Assembly (NCBI GenBank): GCA_965234545.1
Contig: OZ248348.1
Coordinates: forward strand, 124,001 to 188,000
Source of the DNA: Methylotenera sp965234545
GTDB lineage: Bacteria; Pseudomonadota; Gammaproteobacteria; Burkholderiales; Methylophilaceae
Length of the DNA stretch: 64,000 nucleotides
Direction of reading: 5' to 3'
Shown here piece by piece: positions 8,502 to 18,351 of this stretch; the first letter of the stretch is position 1, and each line of letters starts with the position of its first letter. The notes beneath the pieces are model-generated. The model ran no database searches and was not told the DNA's origin. It was given only the letters and a program-made list of their open reading frames with translations. The position numbers and the translations under genes are program-made.

Positions 8502-10673
8502 ATGAAGTTTATAGTTTTGCTTAGCGCCGCCTTAGGCGCCTTCTTACTGTACTTGCTGTCTAACGCCAGTGCCAATACCGCTGCCTCCGGCGAATACTAT
8601 TCCTTGTTGGTGGCGCTGAATATTTTATTGGCGGCCTTTCTAATCGGCGTCATAGGCTATCAGGTATGGCGTTTATTCAAGCAGATTCGCAGCGGCGTAG
8701 TGGGCAGTCGCTTTACCCGTCGATTGTTAATGAGCTTTGCCATGATGGCGTTGATTCCCGGCCTAATCGTCTACTTGGTATCGGTTAATTTTTTAACCCG
8801 ATCCATCGAATCTTGGTTTAACGTGAAAGTGGAAGCAGCACTGGAAGGCGGCTTAAACCTAGGCCGCACCGCCTTGGACATCATGCTCTTGGACGTCAAG
8901 GAAAAAGGCGAGAACATGGCCAGCACCTTGGCTTTTCAGCCAGCCAATAGCCGCTCTATCTTGAACGATTTACGTGAAAAAAGCGGCATTCGGGACGTCA
9001 CCTTGTTGACCGTGCAAGGCCGAATTTTAGAAGTATCGAATAGCGATGCCACCTCTATCTTGCCGGAATTGCCCAGTGTCGCCCAACTCAGGCAAGCCCG
9101 TTTACACATCTTGGGCAGCATAGAGCCGATTAGCAACAAAGGCTTATACTTGCGGGTATTGGTGCCGGTCAATGGTCAGGATCTCGCCGGTGAAACGCGT
9201 ATATTGCAGTTGTTGCAACCGGTGCCTAAAGCGCTGGCTAACACCGCCGAGGCGGTGCAAGACGTTTACCAAGACTACCAACAATTGTCTTACAGCCGTA
9301 CTTCGCTAAGGGAAGTGTTTGCCCTGACCTTAACCTTGGTCATGATGTTGGCGATGTTGGGCGCCGTCGCTGTGGCCTTTGTTTTGAGTCGCAAATTATC
9401 GGCACCCTTAACCGTCCTGGCCGAGGGCACCAAAGCCATTGCCAGTGGCGACTACAGCACGGTGTTGCCGGCCCACGGTAAAGACGAATTGGGTGTTTTG
9501 GTGCAATCCTTTAACAGCATGACTCAGCAACTCGATGACGCGACTAAAGCTGCCGAACGTAACCGTTCAAGGGTAGAAGCGGCCAGGGGTTACTTGGAAA
9601 CCATATTGGCGCACTTGTCATCCGGCGTTATGGCCTTAAACCAACGCGGTGAATTGCGCACGTTCAACGAAGCCGCCAACAACATATTGGCCGTGCAGTT
9701 GCAGCATTTCGTCGGCTTGACCATAGAAGAAATGGTCATCAAACAGCCGCGTTTGGAGGCCTTCTTTTTGGCCATCGCCATGCACAATCAGCATGCCGTG
9801 GGAGAAGATACCGCTATAGAAACGGCTGTTGAAGCCACTAAGGACGAGTTGTTTACCCAGATAGAATTGCTCAGCGGTCAAGGTAAGCAAATACTCACTT
9901 TACGCGGCACGCGTTTACCGGATGGCGGTTACGTGGCGGTGTTTGACGATGCCACCACCATGATACAAGCGCAGCGGGATGCCGCGTGGGGGGAAGTGGC
10001 CAGGCGCTTGGCGCACGAAATTAAAAACCCATTGACGCCCATACAGCTGTCGGCCGAGCGCATGGCGCATAAATTAGTCGACAAATTGGATGACAGCGAT
10101 GCCGATATGCTGAAACGCTCGACCGCCACCATCGTCAATCAAGTCGACGCCTTAAAACGCATGGTCAATGAATTCAGTGAGTATGCCCGCTCGCCCGCGC
10201 CGCAATTGCAAGCCTTGGATTTGAATAAACTCATACAGGAAGTGGTGTCGTTTTACGATTTGCCGGCCAGGAAACTGCACTTGTCATTGGAAAAACAAGC
10301 GCCTGCCATTAAAGGTGACAGCACCATGTTGCGCCAAGTGATACACAACTTGCTGCAAAATGCCCAAGATGCCTTAATTGATCAAAGCGATGCCTTAATC
10401 CAAGTGCAAACTAAATCGGTAGGCCCCATGTTGGTATTAACGGTGACGGATAACGGCACCGGTTTCCCAGCCGAGATGTTGGCGCACGCCTTTGAGCCTT
10501 ACATGACGACAAAATCGCACGGTACCGGTTTGGGTCTGGCCATCGTCAAGAAGATCATAGAAGAGCATAAAGGCTGGATCAAAATTGAGAATTTAAGCGA
10601 CCTTGATGCCGATTTGGCCGATCGTCCAAATAGCGGGGCGGTGGTGAGCATCAGCCTGCCATTGGACGCATGA
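8502..10673 (+). CDS. ntrY: NtrY-type membrane sensor histidine kinase
   Basis: This 723-residue inner membrane kinase has TM segments near residues 3-20, 32-55 and 75-100. An extracytoplasmic stretch and a further TM near 285-310 follow. Next come a HAMP domain, a PAS domain, and a HisKA domain with phospho-acceptor His505 (in RRLAHEIKNPLTP). The HATPase domain has NLLQNAQDAL (N box), DNGTGFP and GTGLGLAIV (G boxes). This is the NtrY layout. It precedes the response regulator ntrX by 69 bases. NtrYX systems are linked to nitrogen, redox or envelope control in proteobacteria; the signal here is unknown. Confidence 0.93.
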   Translation: MKFIVLLSAALGAFLLYLLSNASANTAASGEYYSLLVALNILLAAFLIGVIGYQVWRLFKQIRSGVVGSRFTRRLLMSFAMMALIPGLIVYLVSVNFLTRSIESWFNVKVEAALEGGLNLGRTALDIMLLDVKEKGENMASTLAFQPANSRSILNDLREKSGIRDVTLLTVQGRILEVSNSDATSILPELPSVAQLRQARLHILGSIEPISNKGLYLRVLVPVNGQDLAGETRILQLLQPVPKALANTAEAVQDVYQDYQQLSYSRTSLREVFALTLTLVMMLAMLGAVAVAFVLSRKLSAPLTVLAEGTKAIASGDYSTVLPAHGKDELGVLVQSFNSMTQQLDDATKAAERNRSRVEAARGYLETILAHLSSGVMALNQRGELRTFNEAANNILAVQLQHFVGLTIEEMVIKQPRLEAFFLAIAMHNQHAVGEDTAIETAVEATKDELFTQIELLSGQGKQILTLRGTRLPDGGYVAVFDDATTMIQAQRDAAWGEVARRLAHEIKNPLTPIQLSAERMAHKLVDKLDDSDADMLKRSTATIVNQVDALKRMVNEFSEYARSPAPQLQALDLNKLIQEVVSFYDLPARKLHLSLEKQAPAIKGDSTMLRQVIHNLLQNAQDALIDQSDALIQVQTKSVGPMLVLTVTDNGTGFPAEMLAHAFEPYMTTKSHGTGLGLAIVKKIIEEHKGWIKIENLSDLDADLADRPNSGAVVSISLPLDA

Positions 10674-10742
10674 GCTTAGGCCGCAATTGAATTTAAGCCG
10701 CTATTTTTAGTAACATAACCATAGAGAAATAAAAGAATCAGC

Positions 10743-12059
10743 ATGGCAGCAAAACATATATTAGTGGTCGATGACGAAATAGGCATACGCGAATTGTTGC
10801 GCGATATCTTGCAAGACGAAGGCTATCGCGTGCAGTTGGCAGAGAATGCCGCTGCCGCGCGCGCGGCCAGGTTGCAAGAACGGCCAGATTTGGTGTTGTT
10901 GGACATCTGGATGCCCGATTGCGATGGCATCACCTTGCTTAAAGAGTGGGTGAATAGCAGCTTGTTGACCATGCCAGTGGTAATGATGTCTGGGCATGGC
11001 ACCATAGACACGGCGGTGGAAGCGACGCGCATCGGTGCGTTTGATTTTTTAGAAAAACCGATTGCCTTACAAAAACTGTTAAAAACCGTTAGCACCGCTT
11101 TAAAACACGGTGAACAACGGCCTAAATCGGCCATGAATTTAGCTAGCCTCGGCAAGAGCCCTATCATCACGGCGCTAAAAGAGCGCTTGGATAAAATTGC
11201 CGCCAATGTTAGCCCTGCGCCGGTATTGTTGATAGGCCCTAAAGGCAGTGGCGCGGAATTGTGCGCGCGTTATTTACAGGAAGCCGACAGCCCGTGGTTG
11301 GCCTTAAGTGACTACGCCCGTTTGGCCAATGAGCCCATGGATGTATTGGAAGGCCTACGCGGTGGCGTGTTGTTCATCGCCGAGTTGACCGAGCTCAATA
11401 AAGCCGAACAAAAAGGCTTGTTGTTGTTGATCGCTAAATCCGACAAATACCGGGTGCGCGTGGTGTGTGCCACCAGCGAAAACCTACCTAGGTTACAGGC
11501 AGAGGGCTTGTTTGATTACAATTTATACCAAACGCTAACGGCATCGTCGCTCAGCATGCCGGCCTTGAATGACCACAAAGAAGACATCCCGGATTTGGTG
11601 GTGGCCATCACCCATTTGCAATTGGAATTGGCCGGCATGGACTACCGCGAGTTTGACGTGGCGGCCTTAAACGCCTTGCGTAACAGCGATTGGCCTGGCG
11701 ATTTGGCGCAACTGGATGCGGTGCTACGCAACTTATTGCAAACCAGTTTGGGTGAAAAAATCGGCTTAGAGGACGTGAAACGCGTCTTGCATCAATTTGA
11801 TGACAGGCAGGTCATGGGGTCGACTGAGTTGACCGTGGCCGTGCAGATTCAAAGTGAACAGTCGGTCAGTTTAAGTTTGGACAGCAGTTTGTTTGATCAA
11901 CCGCTGCGCGAGGCACGCGACGACTTCGAGCGCCGCTATTTTGAACACCACATTAAATTGGTGGCGCATAACATGAGTAAATTGGCCGAGATTGCCGGCT
12001 TAGAGCGCACCCATTTGTACCGCAAGCTCAAGCAGCTGGGCATTAAAATAAAAGCTTAA
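10743..12059 (+). CDS. ntrX: NtrX-type response regulator with degenerate AAA+ domain
   Basis: This 438-residue partner of NtrY has an intact receiver domain (acidic DD at 10-11, phospho-acceptor Asp54 in LLDIWMP, KP at 105-106). It ends in a Fis-type helix-turn-helix (about 395-436). The central sigma-54 activation domain is decayed. The Walker A motif reads GPKGSGAE (165-172), with Ala where the lysine should be. Walker B reads LFIAEL, with Ala for the Asp. The GAFTGA loop, expected between about residues 190 and 207, is missing altogether. It should therefore bind DNA in a phosphorylation-dependent way but neither hydrolyse ATP nor open sigma-54 promoters. Its 3' end overlaps convergent xth by four bases. 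Confidence 0.92.
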   Translation: MAAKHILVVDDEIGIRELLRDILQDEGYRVQLAENAAAARAARLQERPDLVLLDIWMPDCDGITLLKEWVNSSLLTMPVVMMSGHGTIDTAVEATRIGAFDFLEKPIALQKLLKTVSTALKHGEQRPKSAMNLASLGKSPIITALKERLDKIAANVSPAPVLLIGPKGSGAELCARYLQEADSPWLALSDYARLANEPMDVLEGLRGGVLFIAELTELNKAEQKGLLLLIAKSDKYRVRVVCATSENLPRLQAEGLFDYNLYQTLTASSLSMPALNDHKEDIPDLVVAITHLQLELAGMDYREFDVAALNALRNSDWPGDLAQLDAVLRNLLQTSLGEKIGLEDVKRVLHQFDDRQVMGSTELTVAVQIQSEQSVSLSLDSSLFDQPLREARDDFERRYFEHHIKLVAHNMSKLAEIAGLERTHLYRKLKQLGIKIKA

Positions 12060-12823
12060 TTGGCTAATTCCAATACCACCGGCGTGTGGTCGGAGGGCCG
12101 TTCTAATTTACGCGGCGCTTTGTCTATGTGCGCAGCGGCGCAGTGTGATTTGAGCGCGTCGCTGACTAATATGTGGTCTATGCGCATGCCTAGGTTGCGC
12201 CTAAATCCCATCATGCGGTAATCCCACCAACTAAAGCTTTTGTCCGCTTGGTCAAACAACCTAAAGCTGTCATGCAGACCCAAGTCCAGCAGCGCTTGAA
12301 ATGCTGCCCGTTCGGCAGGGCTGACCAAGACTTGGCCTAGCCAAGCGCTGGGGTCGTGGCAGTCGCGGTCTTCCGGCGCAATGTTGTAATCCCCCAGCAG
12401 TAACAAATTTGGGTGCAAGCTGAGTTCGTTTTTTAGCCAGCCGTTGAGGGCAGTGAGCCAACGCAATTTGTATTGGTATTTGTCCGAATCGACGGCTTGG
12501 CCATTTGGGATGTAGGCGCATACCACGCGCTTGCCGGCTATGGTGGCAGCGATGACGCGTTGCTGCTCATCGGCAAATTGTGGTATGTTATGCTGGATGT
12601 CGGTCATGGCATGGCGACTGATGATGGCCACGCCGTTATAGGTTTTTTGCCCGATGTGGGCCGCTTGATAGCCTAGCGCTTGCAAGTCGGCGTAAGGGAA
12701 TTTATGGTCCTCTTGCTTGGTTTCTTGCAAGCACAACACGTCGGGTTGATTGCTTTGCAGCCAATCCAAGACATGCGGCAGCCTAACGTTTAACGAATTG
12801 ACATTCCAGGTAGCAAACTTCAT
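12056..12823 (-). CDS. xth: Exodeoxyribonuclease III / AP endonuclease
   Basis: This 255-residue Mg-dependent EEP-family nuclease acts in base-excision repair, cutting at abasic sites and trimming 3' ends. Visible motifs are WNVNSLNVR, LQETK (metal-binding Glu), GDYNIAPEDRD, the DYR segment, MRIDHILVS and the terminal SDHTPV with the catalytic Asp-His pair. It lies seven bases after prlC and is probably the last gene of the long minus-strand unit beginning at hpf. It is of the ExoIII type rather than the longer eukaryotic type. Confidence 0.95.
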   Translation of the reverse strand: MKFATWNVNSLNVRLPHVLDWLQSNQPDVLCLQETKQEDHKFPYADLQALGYQAAHIGQKTYNGVAIISRHAMTDIQHNIPQFADEQQRVIAATIAGKRVVCAYIPNGQAVDSDKYQYKLRWLTALNGWLKNELSLHPNLLLLGDYNIAPEDRDCHDPSAWLGQVLVSPAERAAFQALLDLGLHDSFRLFDQADKSFSWWDYRMMGFRRNLGMRIDHILVSDALKSHCAAAHIDKAPRKLERPSDHTPVVLELAN

Positions 12824-12830
12824 GGGGCCA

Positions 12831-14873
12831 TCAATTCATGCCATTGTGACGCAACAAGGCGTCGATATTTGGTGCGCGACCGCGAAATGCCGTAAACGAT
12901 TCCAGGGCTGGCCTAGACCCGCCTTGCGCCAAAATTTCTTGCCAATAGCGTTGGCCTGTTTCTGGGCAAAGCACGCCGTTTTCTTCAAATAGGCTGTAGG
13001 CATCGGCCGATAACACTTCTGCCCATTTGTAGCTGTAATAACCCGCCGAGTAACCACCGGAAAAAATGTGGGTGAAATTATTTGGAAAGCGGTTCCATTT
13101 TGGTGGGCGTACCACCGCCACTTCATCGCGCACCTCTTCGATGAGGTCCAAGGCGGTTTTTTTGCCGTGTGGATCAAAGGAGCCGTGTAGGCGGATGTCA
13201 AATAATGAAAACTCAATTTGCCGCACGGTTTGCATGCCGGCTTGGAAGTTTTTCGCCGCCACCATTTTGTCAAATAAGGCGCGCGGCAATTGCTCGCCGG
13301 TGTCGACGTGAGCGGTCATGTGACGCAACACGTCCCATTCCCAACAGAAGTTTTCCATGAATTGACTGGGCAGTTCGACCGCATCCCATTCCACGCCTTT
13401 GATGCCAGACACGCTGTAATCGTCCACTTTGGTCAGCATGTGGTGTATGCCGTGGCCAAATTCGTGGAACATGGTTAAGACTTCGTCGTGGGTAAATAAA
13501 GCCGGCTTACCGCCGACCGGAGCGGAGAAGTTGCAGGTTAAAAAAGCCACCGGCGTCGTCACTTGGTCCAATACTTTGCGCCGGGTAATGGCTTCGTCCA
13601 TCCATGCGCCACCGCGTTTGTTGTTGCGCGCGTACAAGTCCAAATAAAACTGACCTATTAAATGCCCATGCGCATCCTTGATGTCGTAAAAGCTGGCACT
13701 GTCATGCCAAACTGAGGCGTGCGACTTGACCACGTTAACCGCAAAAATGGTTTCCACCACTTTAAATAAACCGCTCAAGACTTTGTCTTCTGGGAAGTAC
13801 TGTTTGACTTCTAAGTCAGAGAACGCGTATTTTTCTTCGCGTAATTTTTCTGAAGCGTAAGACACGTCCCAAGCTTGCATGTCGTTGATACCTAGTTTTT
13901 TTGCGTAGGCTTCCAACTCTTGTTTGTCTCTGAGCGCGTAGGGTTTGGCTTTGTCCGCCAAGTCCTGCAGGAACGCTTCCACTTGTTGCGGCGATTCGGC
14001 CATTTTAGTGGCCACCGACAATTCAGCGTAATTGGCAAAGCCGAGTAATTGCGCCGCTTCCAATTTGAGTTTTAAAATTTGCGCAATGATAGGGGTGTTG
14101 TCCCATTCGGTTTTACCAAATTCAGAAGCGCGGGTGGCGTAAGCACGGTATAGGGTTTCGCGCAATTCCCGGTTATCTGCGTACTGCAACACCGGTAAAT
14201 AAGACGGGAAGTGCAAACTAAATTGGTAGCCGTTCTTGCCGGACTCTTTGGCGGCCGCTTGCGCGGTGGCCAATACGTCCTCGGGGATACCGCTTAAGCG
14301 GCTGAGGTCTTCAACCACCAGGGTGTAATCGTTGGTGTTGTCCAAGACGTTCTCTTCAAACTTGGAAGCGAGTTTGGACAATTCCTCTTGTATGGCTTTA
14401 AAGCGATTCTTTTCTGCCGGCGCCAATTCGGCGCCGCCTAAGCGAAAATCACGCAATTCGTTTTCTATGATTTTCTGTTGTGCTTGCGTCAGTTTGGCGT
14501 AAGCGGGGTCGGCGCGCAGGCTGCGAAATTTGGCGTAGAGGCGCTCGTCTTGGCCGAGGTCGGCATAAAAATCCGTGAGTTTGGACAGGTTGGTGTTGTA
14601 AGCTTCACGCAGGGCCGGGCTGTTGACCACGCCATTCATGTGGCCGACTTGTGACCAGGCGCGGGCTAACTTTTCTTCCATGTCTTCCAATTTGGCGGCG
14701 AAATTATCCCACGTGACTTTTTCGCTGGCGTTGGCCAGGCTGTCTATGGTTGCTCTGGCTTCGCTGAGCAAATGGTCCATGGCTGGGCTAATGTGCTCCG
14801 CTTGCACTGCTTCAAATTTGGGTAAACCTGAGAAGTGCAAAAGGGGGTTATGGCTTAATGATGAGGCCGACAC
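12831..14873 (-). CDS. prlC: Oligopeptidase A (M3 metallopeptidase)
   Basis: This cytosolic zinc peptidase degrades oligopeptides, including cleaved signal peptides. The 680-residue length matches E. coli PrlC. The zinc site HEFGH is at residues 470-474 (in FHEFGHGIHHML), with the conserved downstream region WDAVELPSQFMENFCWE supplying the third ligand Glu. It lies 20 bases after ptsI and seven bases before xth on the same strand. It is a housekeeping enzyme with no evident functional link to the PTS genes. Confidence 0.96.
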   Translation of the reverse strand: MSASSLSHNPLLHFSGLPKFEAVQAEHISPAMDHLLSEARATIDSLANASEKVTWDNFAAKLEDMEEKLARAWSQVGHMNGVVNSPALREAYNTNLSKLTDFYADLGQDERLYAKFRSLRADPAYAKLTQAQQKIIENELRDFRLGGAELAPAEKNRFKAIQEELSKLASKFEENVLDNTNDYTLVVEDLSRLSGIPEDVLATAQAAAKESGKNGYQFSLHFPSYLPVLQYADNRELRETLYRAYATRASEFGKTEWDNTPIIAQILKLKLEAAQLLGFANYAELSVATKMAESPQQVEAFLQDLADKAKPYALRDKQELEAYAKKLGINDMQAWDVSYASEKLREEKYAFSDLEVKQYFPEDKVLSGLFKVVETIFAVNVVKSHASVWHDSASFYDIKDAHGHLIGQFYLDLYARNNKRGGAWMDEAITRRKVLDQVTTPVAFLTCNFSAPVGGKPALFTHDEVLTMFHEFGHGIHHMLTKVDDYSVSGIKGVEWDAVELPSQFMENFCWEWDVLRHMTAHVDTGEQLPRALFDKMVAAKNFQAGMQTVRQIEFSLFDIRLHGSFDPHGKKTALDLIEEVRDEVAVVRPPKWNRFPNNFTHIFSGGYSAGYYSYKWAEVLSADAYSLFEENGVLCPETGQRYWQEILAQGGSRPALESFTAFRGRAPNIDALLRHNGMN

Positions 14874-14893
14874 GGTCGTTTATCCTTATAGGG

Positions 14894-16660
14894 CTATTTC
14901 AATTTTAAATGCGGGCTGCTGTTTAATTTTGCCAGCAGCGGTTCAATTTTTTCTATGTCGGTTTGCGTTAAAATTTTTCGCGCTTGGTCTTTAAGTAGCG
15001 ACGCTTGGCTGCGTAGGATCTGTTGCTTGACCCCCAAAATGTGCGAGGGGTGCATGGACAATTGCCTTAAGCCCATGCCAACTAAGAGCTTGGTCAGCTT
15101 AATGTCGCCGGCCATTTCACCGCAAACCGACACCGATTTGCCTAATTTTTCACCGGCCTTGATGGTCATGGTAATTAACTTCAGCACCGACGGGTGTATC
15201 GGATTGTATAGATGCGCCACGGCGTCATCGGTTCGATCGATGGCCAAGGTATATTGAATTAAATCGTTGGTGCCTATGGACAGAAAGTCCAACTCTTTAG
15301 CAAAGGCTTCGGCATTGATGGCCGCTGCCGGGATTTCTATCATGCCGCCCAGAGGGGTAGCTTCATTAAAGGCCACGTTCTGTTTGCGTAAGCTGATTTT
15401 GGCTCGTTCTAAGAGCAATTTGCACTGGCGTAATTCGGCCAGGTTGGACAGCATGGGGATTAAGATTTTGATCTGACCAAACTGCGAGGCGCGCAACAAG
15501 GCGCGCAATTGCGTATGAAAAATCTGCGGTTCGCTTAAGCAATAACGGATGGCGCGCAAGCCTAAGGCCGGGTTAGCACAGGTCACCACGGTATCGGGGT
15601 TCATCTGTTTGTCGGCGCCTAAATCCAAGGTGCGGATAATGACCGGCAAGCCTTTCATGGCCACGGCGACGGTTTTGTAGGCCTGGAATTGCTCCTCTTC
15701 ATCGGGCATTTCGCGCCTGTTCATGAATAGGAATTCCGTTCTATACAAACCGATGCCGGTGGCGCCGGATGCGCTGACCGCCACCACGTCTTCTGGCACT
15801 TCAATGTTGGCAAATAATTCAACGGCCACGCCATCCAAGGTGACGGCCTTGGTGGTTTTAATGCGTTGTAGTTTTTGTTGCTCAAGTTCCCACTGCTCTT
15901 GGCGCAATTTGTATTCAGTGAGGATGCTGACATCGGGGTTGACGATCACCACCCCTTGGCTACCATCAACAATGATTAACTCACCATCACGAATTAAATC
16001 GCGGGCCTTTTGCAAGGCGACGATGGACGGAATGTTTAAGCTGCGGGCTAATATGGCGGTGTGCGAGGTGATGCCGCCCACGTCGGTAATGAAGGCAGCA
16101 AATTCGTGGTGCTTAAATTGGATGGCGTCTGCCGGCGAAATGTCGTGGGCCACCAGTATCAGTTTGCGCTCTTCGTTTAAGGCGCTGGTTTGCCGTTCCG
16201 TGCTGAGTTGACTGGGGTGGCCAAGCAAGACTTTGATGACGCGCTCCACCACTTGGATGACGTCTTGTTTACGCTCACGCAAGTAATCGTCTTCAATTTG
16301 CTCAAATTGCTCAACGATGTCATCCATTTGCAATTTAATCGCCCACTCGGCATTGCATAACTCGTTGCGTATGATGTCTTTGGGGATTTCTGCTAACGAT
16401 TTATCTTCTAGCATCATTAAATGCGTGCCGATAAAAGCAGCCAGCTCAGCAGGGGCGTTTTTGCGCAAACTACTGTTAATTTTCAACAAATCTTGCTTAA
16501 CGGTTGCTATCGCGTCGCTAAAACGAGTTATTTCTACGTCGATTAAATGCGCCGGTAAGGGGTAATGCACCACCTCCAACAAGGCATTGGATACCAAATG
16601 CGCATGGCCTATGGCTATGCCACTGGATACCCCGACACCGTGTAGGCAAAAACTAGTCAT
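14894..16660 (-). CDS. ptsI: PTS enzyme I (phosphoenolpyruvate-protein phosphotransferase)
   Basis: Enzyme I takes phosphate from PEP and passes it to HPr. The 588-residue protein has the N-terminal HPr-binding domain, the phospho-histidine domain with active-site His200 in GGITSHTAILARS, and the PEP-binding TIM barrel with IRTLDLGADK and SIGTNDLIQYTLA. ATG 16660 was chosen because AAGGGC precedes it and the product starts with the family-like MTSFCLHGVGVSSG; a longer in-frame version would overlap ptsH. No sugar-specific membrane component is in the window, so the pathway is probably regulatory. Confidence 0.95.
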   Translation of the reverse strand: MTSFCLHGVGVSSGIAIGHAHLVSNALLEVVHYPLPAHLIDVEITRFSDAIATVKQDLLKINSSLRKNAPAELAAFIGTHLMMLEDKSLAEIPKDIIRNELCNAEWAIKLQMDDIVEQFEQIEDDYLRERKQDVIQVVERVIKVLLGHPSQLSTERQTSALNEERKLILVAHDISPADAIQFKHHEFAAFITDVGGITSHTAILARSLNIPSIVALQKARDLIRDGELIIVDGSQGVVIVNPDVSILTEYKLRQEQWELEQQKLQRIKTTKAVTLDGVAVELFANIEVPEDVVAVSASGATGIGLYRTEFLFMNRREMPDEEEQFQAYKTVAVAMKGLPVIIRTLDLGADKQMNPDTVVTCANPALGLRAIRYCLSEPQIFHTQLRALLRASQFGQIKILIPMLSNLAELRQCKLLLERAKISLRKQNVAFNEATPLGGMIEIPAAAINAEAFAKELDFLSIGTNDLIQYTLAIDRTDDAVAHLYNPIHPSVLKLITMTIKAGEKLGKSVSVCGEMAGDIKLTKLLVGMGLRQLSMHPSHILGVKQQILRSQASLLKDQARKILTQTDIEKIEPLLAKLNSSPHLKLK

Positions 16661-16679
16661 GCGACTGCCCTTGTGTCCA

Positions 16680-16949
16680 TCATTCGCCCTCACCGAAGTA
16701 ATCGGCGATTAGCGCGCTCAGTGCGGCAATGGCGTCTGTTTCGTCCGTGCCGCTGGCTTCTAAGGTCACCATGGAGCCTTGTGACGCGGCTAACATCATG
16801 ACACCCATGATGCTTTTGGCATTGACGCGGCGACCATTGCGGGTAATCCAAACTTCGCTGGCAAACTTGCTGGCCGTTTGCGTCAGTTTGGTGGAGGCGC
16901 GCGCATGCAGTCCGAGCTTGTTGATGATTGTTACTTCTAGGCTAGTCAT
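16680..16949 (-). CDS. ptsH: HPr phosphocarrier protein
   Basis: This 89-residue phosphocarrier has active-site His15 in GLHARAS and the regulatory serine Ser46 in NAKSIMGVM. Ser46 is the target of HPr kinase/phosphorylase, whose gene hprK is in the same unit. It lies 19 bases upstream of ptsI. Both phosphorylation sites are intact, so it can receive phosphate from enzyme I and be modified by HprK. Confidence 0.96.
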   Translation of the reverse strand: MTSLEVTIINKLGLHARASTKLTQTASKFASEVWITRNGRRVNAKSIMGVMMLAASQGSMVTLEASGTDETDAIAALSALIADYFGEGE

Positions 16950-16998
16950 GCATTATCCAGTTTGATCTTGTTGTAAACAAGCCATAGGCAAAGTGGCG

Positions 16999-17409
16999 CT
17001 ATGCTTCATATCGTTCGCAGCATTCGCGGCTAAAGTGCACCACGCCTTCTCGCCCACCGGCCACGGCTTTTTCCACTAAGGCCATCAAGGATTCGTGCCT
17101 ATAGGTCATGGTGCGCACTATCATGGGCATGTTGACGCCGGCCACGCCTTCGACCACGCCAGGGATGAGTAATTTGCTGACGATGTTGCAGGGTGTGGCG
17201 CCGTACATGTCGGACAGCACCAATACGCCATCGCCTTCATTGAGTTTGGCGACTAAATTTTGTGCCACAGGCAGCAATTGATCCGGGTCATCGTGGTTGG
17301 TCACGGCCAGGTAAGCCACCTGCCTAGGCTCATTGCCTATCACGTGCTTGGCGCATTCCAGCAAGCTTTCACCAAAACCGCCGTGGGCGATTATTAAAAT
17401 ACCTATCAT
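16999..17409 (-). CDS. PTS EIIA component, mannose-family type
   Basis: This 136-residue soluble EIIA domain belongs to the mannose superfamily. The N-terminus MIGILIIAHGGFGESL carries the phosphorylatable His9, and LSDMYGATPCN is also conserved. Stand-alone EIIA-Man proteins encoded between rapZ and ptsH are common in betaproteobacteria that have no matching IIBC permease. They are thought to work as phosphorylation-state sensors. The gene is 49 bases before ptsH and 59 bases after rapZ. Confidence 0.92.
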   Translation of the reverse strand: MIGILIIAHGGFGESLLECAKHVIGNEPRQVAYLAVTNHDDPDQLLPVAQNLVAKLNEGDGVLVLSDMYGATPCNIVSKLLIPGVVEGVAGVNMPMIVRTMTYRHESLMALVEKAVAGGREGVVHFSRECCERYEA

Positions 17410-17468
17410 GCTCTTCCCTAATTCTTAACTATATTATTGATGGCTTGCCCTGATCATAGTCCAGGCAT

Positions 17469-18338
17469 TTATTGCTTAAGTTCACGGTGCCGAGTCAGCA
17501 CTTTATGCTGCGGCCTAAAGTAAGCACTTAAGGTTTCAACAAAATACACCGAACGGTGTTGGCCGCCGGTGCAACCTATGGCCACCGTCAAATAACTGCG
17601 GTTGTCGGCCACAAAGCTGGGCAGCCATTTTTCTATGTAATGTTGAATGTCACCCAGCATGGCCAATACATTGGGCTGGCTTTGCAAAAAGTCTTGCACC
17701 GGTGCATCGCGGCCGCTTAAATCGCGCAATTTAGGATCGTAATGCGGGTTAGGCAAGCAGCGTATGTCGAACACGAAATCGGCATCCAGCGGCACGCCAT
17801 GCTTAAAGCCGAAAGAAGTAAATAAGACAGTTAATCCGGTGTGCTCCAAGGCCACGGCATCCTTTACCCAGGAGCGCAATTTGTTGGCGCTGATGTGGCT
17901 GGTGTCGATGACTTGGCCCAAACTACCTAGCGTGCTAAGTAGCTCGCGTTCAAAGGCTATGCTTTCCGCCAGCGTGGTGGTGTCTTTGCTTAAAGGGTGC
18001 TTGCGCCGGGTTTCGCTAAAGCGCTTAACCAAGGTTTCCACATTGGATTCTAAGAACAAAACTTGCGTGCTGACGTTTTGCAATTTCAATTGCTCGATGT
18101 GCGCCGGCAAGGTTTCTATGGCGGCACTGCGGCTGTCTATGCTGATCGCCACTTTATCAAAATTGGTCAGGTTGACGCTGCCTGGGCGTTGGTTTTCACT
18201 GCGCAGGTGATCGGCGATTTGTGGCAGCATGGTGGCCGGCAAATTGTCTATGCAATAGTAGCCGCTGTCCTCTAAGGCATGCAAAGCGATGCTTTTACCC
18301 GAGCCCGATAAGCCGGTGATGATGATCAATTGTTTCAT
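17469..18338 (-). CDS. rapZ: RapZ, RNase adapter / nucleotide-binding protein
   Basis: This 289-residue RapZ/YvcJ-type protein has an N-terminal P-loop (GLSGSGKS, about 9-16), the conserved YYCIDNLP, and a C-terminal domain with GCTGGQHRSVY. In E. coli RapZ delivers the small RNA GlmZ to RNase E and so controls amino-sugar synthesis; whether that holds here is unknown. It follows hprK by 13 bases, the usual hprK-rapZ order of betaproteobacteria. Confidence 0.95.
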   Translation of the reverse strand: MKQLIIITGLSGSGKSIALHALEDSGYYCIDNLPATMLPQIADHLRSENQRPGSVNLTNFDKVAISIDSRSAAIETLPAHIEQLKLQNVSTQVLFLESNVETLVKRFSETRRKHPLSKDTTTLAESIAFERELLSTLGSLGQVIDTSHISANKLRSWVKDAVALEHTGLTVLFTSFGFKHGVPLDADFVFDIRCLPNPHYDPKLRDLSGRDAPVQDFLQSQPNVLAMLGDIQHYIEKWLPSFVADNRSYLTVAIGCTGGQHRSVYFVETLSAYFRPQHKVLTRHRELKQ

Positions 18339-18351
18339 GGCAGGCTGGCTT

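Noticed and set aside
11235..11390. Sequencing error as the cause of the NtrX motif loss
   Set aside because: The frame is unbroken and several separate motifs are altered by substitution or clean deletion, which points to real decay or respecialisation.
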